Made by a program: the position numbers and the translations under genes. From an uncultured Clostridia bacterium (GTDB lineage: Bacteria; Bacillota; Clostridia; TANB77; CAG-508): 12,349 nt of DNA. Below the pieces are notes generated by a model that was given only the letters and a program-made list of their open reading frames with translations, had not been told where the DNA came from and ran no database searches. Positions 8,285-12,349 of the stretch are shown here, one piece after another; within the stretch, counting starts at the first letter, position 1; every line of letters begins with the position of its first letter. The DNA lies in assembly GCA_949746285.1 (NCBI GenBank), contig CATJZH010000123.1:1-12349 (forward strand). The letters run 5' to 3'.

Positions 8285-8337
8285 CATATATTATCTATGT
8301 GCTAGTTTTTTCATATAAAAATAAACCGAGAATTGAA

Positions 8338-8385
8338 AAAAACTAACAGTCGGGACTTTAATTACTATCCCAACTGTTAGTTTTT
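8338..8385 (-). terminator. Terminator of the small GC-richer gene
   Basis: An 18-base-pair stem (8338-8355 with 8368-8385) encloses a 12-base loop. The single imperfect pair is a U-G wobble in the minus-strand RNA but an A-C mismatch in the plus-strand RNA, so the minus direction is favoured. A seven-T tail follows on the minus strand. It begins 9 bases after the stop codon of the unknown gene and isolates it from the S66 unit. Confidence 0.85.
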
Positions 8386-8394
8386 AATCGCTGC

Positions 8395-8664
8395 CTACAA
8401 AGGTTCAAAATAATTGAATTCTGGATCCTCAAAATGATAGATCCAAACCTCATCACCAACATCACACTTTCTCCACACTGTATCAAATGCCCCTTTTGCT
8501 TTTGAACACCAATTTTGACTAAGTCCTATAACAGAAGGTGCTTGTCCCCATCTTATATTGAGAATTTTTCCTCTTTCTGTCTCCACTGTTGCCCAAATAG
8601 CTTTAGATGCACAAATAGTGTGTTTATCAATTTTTACAATCCGAGCTTTTACCTTTGTCATCAT
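8395..8664 (-). CDS. Small protein of unknown function in a self-contained expression unit
   Basis: An 89-residue protein I do not recognise. It is soluble, Trp-rich (five Trp), with a basic beta-rich N-terminus (VKARIVKIDKHTI), a central segment IRWGQAPSVIGLSQNWCSKAKGA-like in character with three Cys overall, and an acidic C-terminus. No signal peptide or membrane segment is seen. A compact beta-barrel fold is possible, but that is a guess. The first ATG is chosen because AGGAGG lies exactly 10 bases upstream; the second ATG directly after it would be 13 bases away. The coding region is visibly richer in G+C than its neighbours and uses codons such as CGG and GCC that are rare elsewhere in the window. 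With its own promoter and terminator it looks like an independently acquired gene (inference). Confidence 0.75.
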   Translation of the reverse strand: MMTKVKARIVKIDKHTICASKAIWATVETERGKILNIRWGQAPSVIGLSQNWCSKAKGAFDTVWRKCDVGDEVWIYHFEDPEFNYFEPL

Positions 8665-8698
8665 ACTGTCATTACCTCCTAACGTTTTTTGTTCTAAT

Positions 8699-8707
8699 AG
8701 TATATCA
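8699..8707 (-). promoter_or_regulatory. Extended -10 promoter of the small unknown gene
   Basis: On the minus strand TGTGATATACT supplies a -10 box TATACT (8699-8704) with TGTG one base upstream (a TRTG-type extension). No clear -35 box is present. It starts just 7 bases beyond the truB stop, and transcription would begin near 8692, about 28 bases before the ATG. Confidence 0.6.
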
Positions 8708-8713
8708 CACTTT

Positions 8714-9583
8714 TTATAAAATTACATCTCTTTTCAACAATTTGTTTTTAACTGTACCTGTTCCTAAATAATTATTTGAGGTATTATAAATATTATATAA
8801 TCCATCTTCATACTGAAAGTCAAGCATAACTCCATTTAAAAATAGCTCTTCTTTTCTTTTATTTAAAGTAATTTTAGATAAATTAGAAAATACATCTTCC
8901 ATTTTAATTAAACATTTTTCTATATTTTCTTTGTTACTTTCTAATTCTTCAAAAGTTAATGCATCCTCTAATTTAAATTTATCAACTTTTATTCTTGTTA
9001 GCTCTTTCATATATCCAACTGTTTCAAGCTTATCTGCAATATCTTCACATAAAACTCTTATATATGTTCCTTTTGAACAATTTACTTCAAATTCAATTTC
9101 TAATTCCTGTTTACTAATATTCAATAATTCAATATTATAAATTTCTATCTGTCTTGGAGGTACTTCCACCTTTTTTCCTTCTCTTGCATATTCATAAAGT
9201 TTTTTTCCATTTACTTTTATTGCAGAATATATTGGTGGAATTTGATTTTGTTTTCCTTCAAATTTTTCTAAAACTTTTTTTATATTTTCTTCTACTAAAC
9301 TATCTTCTGCTATAGATTTTGTTTGTATTATTTGCCCTTCACTATCTCCTGTATCTCTTTTTTCACCTAATTTTATTTTAGCAATATATGTTTTATTATG
9401 TTCTATTAAATATTTTGATAATTTAGTGTAATTACCAATTAATATAGGTAAAACGCCTGTTGCCATAGGGTCTAATGTTCCTGTATGTCCTGCTTTTTTT
9501 ACATCTAAAATTTTCTTTGTTTTAGATACTACATCTTGTGATGTATATCCTTTTGGTTTATTTACTATTAAAATTCCTTGCAT
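8714..9583 (-). CDS. truB: tRNA pseudouridine-55 synthase TruB
   Basis: Converts uridine 55 in the T-loop of tRNAs to pseudouridine in the cytoplasm. From the chosen start the protein has 289 residues, the usual length. It opens with MQGILIVNKPKGYTSQDVV, the standard TruB N-terminus, and carries the catalytic motif GHTGTLDPMATGVLP with Asp38. Also seen are YxAxIKLGExRDTGDxEG near 63-80, the IPPxYSAIKVNGKKLYEYAR segment near 112-131, and KGTYIRVLCEDIA near 171-183. An ATG five codons upstream (9598) is open, but the only Shine-Dalgarno sequence, GGAG at 9592-9595, lies inside those codons and 8-9 bases before the ATG at 9583, so 9583 is taken as the start. A terminator hairpin lies just upstream and leaves no room for a dedicated promoter. 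Confidence 0.94.
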   Translation of the reverse strand: MQGILIVNKPKGYTSQDVVSKTKKILDVKKAGHTGTLDPMATGVLPILIGNYTKLSKYLIEHNKTYIAKIKLGEKRDTGDSEGQIIQTKSIAEDSLVEENIKKVLEKFEGKQNQIPPIYSAIKVNGKKLYEYAREGKKVEVPPRQIEIYNIELLNISKQELEIEFEVNCSKGTYIRVLCEDIADKLETVGYMKELTRIKVDKFKLEDALTFEELESNKENIEKCLIKMEDVFSNLSKITLNKRKEELFLNGVMLDFQYEDGLYNIYNTSNNYLGTGTVKNKLLKRDVIL

Positions 9584-9591
9584 AAATTTAT

Positions 9592-9595
9592 TCTC
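9592..9595 (-). promoter_or_regulatory. Ribosome binding site that decides the truB start
   Basis: GGAG on the minus strand lies 8-9 bases before the ATG at 9583 and overlaps the upstream in-frame ATG at 9598. That upstream ATG has only A/T-rich terminator tail before it. The internal start also matches the usual TruB N-terminus. Confidence 0.7.
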
Positions 9596-9607
9596 CATTT
9601 ATTTTAA

Positions 9608-9640
9608 AAAAAGTAGATACTTTTTAAGCATCTACTTTTT
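9608..9640 (-). terminator. Hairpin terminator or attenuator between rlmH and truB
   Basis: A 13-base-pair stem (9608-9620 with 9628-9640) encloses a 7-base loop and is followed by a T-rich tail of seven T on the minus strand. The one non-Watson-Crick pair is a G-U wobble only in the minus-strand RNA. It starts 4 bases after the stop codon of the restored rlmH frame and ends about 12 bases before the truB ribosome binding site, so it may act as a partial terminator limiting truB expression. Confidence 0.75.
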
Positions 9641-9643
9641 ACT

Positions 9644-10127
9644 TTACCAATGATAACTTTCATTATTTGATATTTTAAAAGCTCTAAATATTTGTTCTAA
9701 TAAGAATACTCTTATTAATTGATGCGGAAATGTCATTTTTGAAAAGCATATTAATTCATTAGAAGTATTTAATACTTCCTTTGAAATCCCGAACAGTTCC
9801 ACCTATTACAAAATTTATTGTACTATAGCCATTAGTCTTTATTGTTTCTAGTTTTTCTGAAAATTCTTCAGATTTATACTGTTTTCCTCCAAGATCTAAT
9901 GCTATCGTGTATGAATCTTTTTTTACGTTAGATAAAATTTTGTTTCCTTCTTTAAATTTTATTTCATCTATACTTTTTTCACTTATTTTATCTGGTAACT
10001 TTTCATCTGATATTTCAATAATATTTAAATTACAATATTTTGAAAGCCTTTTTGAATACTCCATAACTGCTTCTTTTAAATATTGTTCTTTTAATTTTCC
10101 AACACAAATAATATTTATACTAACCAT
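9644..10127 (-). pseudogene. rlmH: RlmH, 23S rRNA pseudouridine-1915 N3-methyltransferase, frameshifted
   Basis: RlmH is a SPOUT methyltransferase that methylates pseudouridine 1915 in helix 69 of 23S rRNA using S-adenosylmethionine. The N-terminal part reads normally (MVSINIICVGKLKEQYLKEA) to Val112 in the SAM-site strand INFVIGGTV. The frame then runs into RDFKG and a stop at 9759, giving 122 residues instead of about 159. Dropping one base at about 9791 restores GISKEVLNTS, then FSKMTFPHQLIRVFLLEQI and a YHW ending with stop at 9644-9646. That is 160 residues, exactly the family length. The missing tail holds the C-terminal part of the knot and SAM pocket, so the 122-residue product should be inactive. 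The start lacks a clear Shine-Dalgarno and lies 7 bases after the prepilin-like gene, which suggests coupled translation. The break is a real mutation, a sequence error, or less likely programmed frameshifting. Confidence 0.9.
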
Positions 10128-10134
10128 ATTTTTA

Positions 10135-10473
10135 TTATCTAACTGTATTTGCTACAGTATTATCTACTAAATTTTCTGGTACTTCGTTTGTAGGTGCTAA
10201 AACACTTTCATTGCTTACAGTATTTTCAATTTCATTTCCACCAACTACTTCTGGTACAGTATCGTCTGTATCTACATTATCAAATACATTATCTTGAATA
10301 TTTTGATAAATATCACTATCTGGGAACATTGAGTCATCCACATTACTATTTGTTATTACATTTCCCTCATCTTCATTAGATAACATTAGTGAAACTGATA
10401 TTCCTGCTAAAATTAACAATACTAATATTGCAAGTATTAAAGCAATTAAAGTTATTCCTTTTTCATCTCTCAT
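10135..10473 (-). CDS. Prepilin-like secreted or surface protein
   Basis: A 112-residue protein with a short charged leader MRDEKG followed by ITLIALILAILVLLILAG, the layout of a type IV prepilin signal cleaved after Gly6 by a prepilin peptidase. The mature position 5, normally Glu, is Ala, as in many Clostridia GITLIAL proteins. Beyond the single hydrophobic helix (about 7-31) the rest is strongly acidic and Asn/Val-rich with loose repeats (ENTV, DNTV, ANTV), no Cys, and looks disordered. It is far shorter than a structural major pilin, so it may be a minor pilin-like or membrane-anchored surface protein; the function is unknown. The start has AGGAGG 8 bases upstream, and a good promoter lies ahead. 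rlmH follows after 7 bases. No other pilus-assembly gene is in the window. Confidence 0.8.
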   Translation of the reverse strand: MRDEKGITLIALILAILVLLILAGISVSLMLSNEDEGNVITNSNVDDSMFPDSDIYQNIQDNVFDNVDTDDTVPEVVGGNEIENTVSNESVLAPTNEVPENLVDNTVANTVR

Positions 10474-10513
10474 TTTAAATTCCTCCTACTTTTAACTTTT
10501 GTTTACTATAGAT

Positions 10514-10542
10514 ATTTTACACATAAAAATTTATAAATTCAA
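10514..10542 (-). promoter_or_regulatory. Promoter of the prepilin-like/rlmH unit
   Basis: On the minus strand TTGAAT (10537-10542) is separated by exactly 17 bases from TAAAAT (10514-10519), matching sigma-A consensus in four of six and five of six positions. The predicted start near 10507 gives a leader of about 34 bases with the AGGAGG site. Confidence 0.6.
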
Positions 10543-10577
10543 GTTTTTTTATAACTTATTTATTTTTTTATATTTTT

Positions 10578-10588
10578 TGATATATAAT
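10578..10588 (+). promoter_or_regulatory. Possible promoter of the dipeptidase gene
   Basis: On the plus strand TGATATATAAT contains a perfect -10 box TATAAT (10583-10588) or, one step earlier, TATATA preceded by TGA. No recognisable -35 box is present in the surrounding T-rich DNA. Transcription would start near 10594, about 34 bases before the chosen ATG. The divergent prepilin promoter lies only about 40 bases away. Confidence 0.4.
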
Positions 10589-10627
10589 AATAGTAATAGA
10601 AATTTTATAAAAGGAGATATTTATTTT

Positions 10628-11995
10628 ATGTTTGATGAATTAATTGAAAAAGAAAAACAAAATATAATTGGGGCTCTTTGTGATTTAATTGAAATTCCTA
10701 GTATTTCAACAGAAACTAATCTTCCTCAAGAACCTTTTGGTAAAAATTGTGCCGATGCTTTAAATTATTTGCTTGAACTTGGAGAAACCTTCGGATTTAG
10801 AACAAAAAATATAGATAATTATTGTGGATATATTGAGTTTGGCGAAGGCGAAGAATTAGTTGGAATTGTGGGCCATCTTGATGTTGTTCCTGCTTTAGAA
10901 GAAGATGGTTGGACCACTCCTCCATTTTCACCAAATATTAGAGATGGTAAAATATTTGGTAGAGGCTCTATTGACGATAAAGGTCCTGTAGTAGCAGCTT
11001 TATATGCTATGAAAGTAATAAAAGATACTATCAAAGTTTCTAAAAGAATTAGACTTATTTTAGGATTAAATGAAGAAAAAGATTGGAAATGTATAAACTA
11101 TTATAAAAAAAATGAAGAATGGCCTTCTATTGGTTTTAGTCCTGATGCTAACTTTCCTGCTATATATGCTGAAAAAGGAATAATGTCTATAGAATTAAAA
11201 AATGATTTCTCTATAAAAAATTATGATATATTAGATATAAGCTGCAATAATAATGCTTTAAATGTTGTTCCTAAATATTGTTCGATTACATTAGAGAGTC
11301 ACAATAATGTGGTAAAATCTCTAAAAGAAACTGATAACATTAAAATTACATCTCTTAATCAAAACAAAATAAAAATTGAAAGCTTTGGAATTTCTTCACA
11401 TGCTGCACATCCTGAACTAGGAAAAAATGCAATAAAATTGCTTGTAGAATTTTTATTAAATAATTTCGAATTCAATTCTACCTATTTATCAGAATTATAT
11501 AATTCTGGGTTATTTGAGATTTATAGCCCTCAATTTTTATCTAATAAAAAAATAGAAGATGAATCTGGAATACTTACTTCTAATGTAGCTGTACTAGAAT
11601 ACGTAAATGAAAAATTAATTATAAAAACAAATCTGAGGGTTCCTGTAAACACGAGCTTAGATAGTATAAAAGAAAAATACAATTTTTTTAAAAAGAAATT
11701 TGATACTTTAGAAATAAATTCATTTGGAATTCAAGAACCATTATATGTTTCAAAAGATAGTTATTTAGTAAAAACTCTAGTTGAAATTTATAATAAAAAA
11801 ACAAACTCAAATAAAGAAGCTATTGCTATTGGTGGTGGCACTTATGCTAGAGCCTTTAAAAACTTTATTTCATATGGAATGACCATGCCTGGAGATTTGG
11901 ATATGTGTCACCAAGTTGATGAATTCGTAGAAATAGATAAACTTATTCTTTCTAGCAAAATTTATGCTGAAGCTATTTATGAACTTTCAAAGTAA
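10628..11995 (+). CDS. pepV: M20 family dipeptidase, PepV/Sapep-like
   Basis: A 455-residue cytoplasmic metallopeptidase that hydrolyses dipeptides with a di-zinc site. The start is the ATG preceded by AAAAGGAG about 11 bases upstream. The open frame runs further up to 10499, but that stretch is T-rich non-coding DNA overlapping the promoters. Visible metal and catalytic motifs are GHLDVVP (His83, Asp85), GRGSIDDKGP (Asp116), GLNEEKDWKC (Glu149 catalytic, Glu150), SPDANFP (Asp173), and the closing GGGTYARAF and DLDMCHQVDEF with His428. A lid/dimer-like domain lies between, including FGISSHAAHPELGKNA, which replaces the usual GxSAHGSxPExGxNA. Length is near the usual 470 residues. Peptide-derived amino acid supply is the family role. 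The gene stands alone and is followed by a strong bidirectional terminator. Confidence 0.92.
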   Translation: MFDELIEKEKQNIIGALCDLIEIPSISTETNLPQEPFGKNCADALNYLLELGETFGFRTKNIDNYCGYIEFGEGEELVGIVGHLDVVPALEEDGWTTPPFSPNIRDGKIFGRGSIDDKGPVVAALYAMKVIKDTIKVSKRIRLILGLNEEKDWKCINYYKKNEEWPSIGFSPDANFPAIYAEKGIMSIELKNDFSIKNYDILDISCNNNALNVVPKYCSITLESHNNVVKSLKETDNIKITSLNQNKIKIESFGISSHAAHPELGKNAIKLLVEFLLNNFEFNSTYLSELYNSGLFEIYSPQFLSNKKIEDESGILTSNVAVLEYVNEKLIIKTNLRVPVNTSLDSIKEKYNFFKKKFDTLEINSFGIQEPLYVSKDSYLVKTLVEIYNKKTNSNKEAIAIGGGTYARAFKNFISYGMTMPGDLDMCHQVDEFVEIDKLILSSKIYAEAIYELSK

Positions 11996-12018
11996 TAACA
12001 TAAATAAGTCATCTAAAT

Positions 12019-12047
12019 AAAAAAATGCAGGAAACCTGCATTTTTTT
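12019..12047. terminator. Bidirectional terminator between pepV and xerD
   Basis: A perfect 13-base-pair stem (seven A, then TGCAGG; its complement ends in seven T) has a 3-base AAA loop. The A and T runs supply U-tails in both directions. It lies 23 bases after the pepV stop and 4 bases after the recombinase stop, so it serves both convergent genes. Confidence 0.88.
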
Positions 12048-12050
12048 ATT

Positions 12051-12239
12051 TTAAGCTCTTGGATGAGCTTTTGCATATATATCTTTTAAATTTTCATTTT
12101 GAAATTGCATATATACTTGAGTTGATGAAATATCTGAATGACCTAGCATTGTTTGTATTGCTTTTAAGTCCGCACCATTTTGTAAAAGATGTGTTGCAAA
12201 AGAATGTCTTAACACATGTGGTGTTATTTCTTTTGAAAT
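12051..12239 (-). pseudogene. xerD: Tyrosine recombinase XerD-like, C-terminal fragment
   Basis: Only the last 62 or so codons of a XerC/XerD-type chromosome-dimer recombinase are present. The segment ISKEITPHVLRHSFATHLL contains the catalytic His-x-x-Arg pair, LGHSDISSTQVY contains the second His and the Tyr nucleophile, and the protein ends in LKDIYAKAHPRA, close to the standard XerD ending. ADLKAIQTMLGHS and the HPRA tail favour XerD over XerC, but the call is made on the C-terminus alone. Upstream of Ile at 12237-12239 the reading continues open to an ATG at 12299, but those 20 residues do not resemble the catalytic domain expected there. The N-terminal domain and first catalytic Arg are absent. 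The fragment is therefore a truncation by rearrangement or by an assembly join, not a short gene. Confidence 0.85.
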
Positions 12240-12240
12240 A

Positions 12241-12349
12241 TGTGATAAAAGAATACCAGGAGAAGCACCAGTTACAAAATGTGATACTTGTGACAGCAAA
12301 AATATAACTATGGGTGTTTATGATAGAATTGAAATTATAAAAGATAAAA
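12241..12349 (+). pseudogene. Partial reading frame resembling the zinc-ribbon region of an endonuclease Q/PHP-type protein
   Basis: An open plus-strand frame runs off the window edge and reads RIPGEAPVTKCDTCDSK, then NITMGVYDRIEIIKDK. A CxxC pair followed by a T(I/M)GVxxRIE-IxD pattern is reminiscent of the zinc-binding segment after the PHP domain in endonuclease Q family proteins (TIGR00375-like); this is recalled by pattern, not verified. The frame is open further left, but there it is only the antisense of the xerD fragment, so the meaningful part begins about 12241-12250. There is no start codon or ribosome binding site, so it is an internal piece of a gene broken at the xerD junction and continuing beyond the window. 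Confidence 0.4.

Noticed and set aside
9584..9598. Five extra N-terminal codons of TruB from the ATG at 9598
   Set aside because: The only Shine-Dalgarno lies within these codons, and TruB proteins normally begin at the MxGILIV position.
10499..10627. N-terminal extension of the dipeptidase by 43 codons
   Set aside because: The stretch is T-rich, encodes Phe/Tyr/Ile-rich sequence unlike M20 peptidases, and overlaps the promoters; the ATG at 10628 has a ribosome binding site and fits the family start.
12240..12299. ATG at 12299 as a true start for a small recombinase-like gene
   Set aside because: The first 20 residues are the antisense of the plus-strand fragment, there is no ribosome binding site, and the catalytic domain would be incomplete.
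12059..12307. 82-codon plus-strand open frame opposite the xerD fragment
   Set aside because: It is a shadow of the recombinase codons on the other strand, has no ribosome binding site, and is in a different frame from the CxxC segment.

Overview
The window is very AT-rich DNA with strong AGGAGG-type ribosome binding sites and short U-tailed hairpin terminators. Together with the gene content (TyrS, TruB, RlmH, a PepV-type dipeptidase, a heterodimeric ABC exporter and a Clostridia-style GITLIAL prepilin-like protein), this points to a low-GC Bacillota, probably an anaerobic Clostridia-type gut bacterium. No rRNA, tRNA, CRISPR array, insertion sequence or complete prophage is visible. All genes except the dipeptidase gene near the right end, and a broken fragment at the edge, lie on the minus strand. 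No intergenic gap exceeds 300 bases.

Reading right to left along minus-strand transcription: a prepilin-like gene (10135-10473) leads into rlmH (9644-10127). The rlmH reading frame is broken by one extra base, and the gene ends at a hairpin terminator placed directly in front of the truB ribosome binding site. After truB comes a small unknown gene (8395-8664). It is visibly more GC-rich than its surroundings and has its own extended -10 promoter, strong ribosome binding site and terminator, so it looks like an inserted self-contained expression unit.

Next is an envelope-related cluster with its own promoter: an MccF/LD-carboxypeptidase-type S66 peptidase, an acyltransferase-3 membrane protein and a YgjV-type membrane protein. 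A second promoter then serves a zinc-ribbon/helix-turn-helix protein and tyrS, closed by a terminator. The left end holds two ABC exporter half-transporters in one operon. Their nucleotide-binding residues show the classical asymmetric division of labour of heterodimeric exporters. Their promoter has a TTGACA -35 box embedded in a near-perfect palindrome, a likely operator.

At the right end pepV runs on the plus strand and converges, across a bidirectional terminator, on the 3' end of a XerD-like tyrosine recombinase. That recombinase reading stops abruptly near 12240. Beyond it a plus-strand reading frame resembles the zinc-ribbon part of an endonuclease Q/PHP-type protein, which implies a rearrangement or assembly junction just before the window edge.

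I did not find a clearly new multi-gene system. The best candidates for a second look are the frameshifted rlmH, the xerD junction, the GC-rich unknown gene cassette, the palindromic ABC operator, and the terminator between rlmH and truB.
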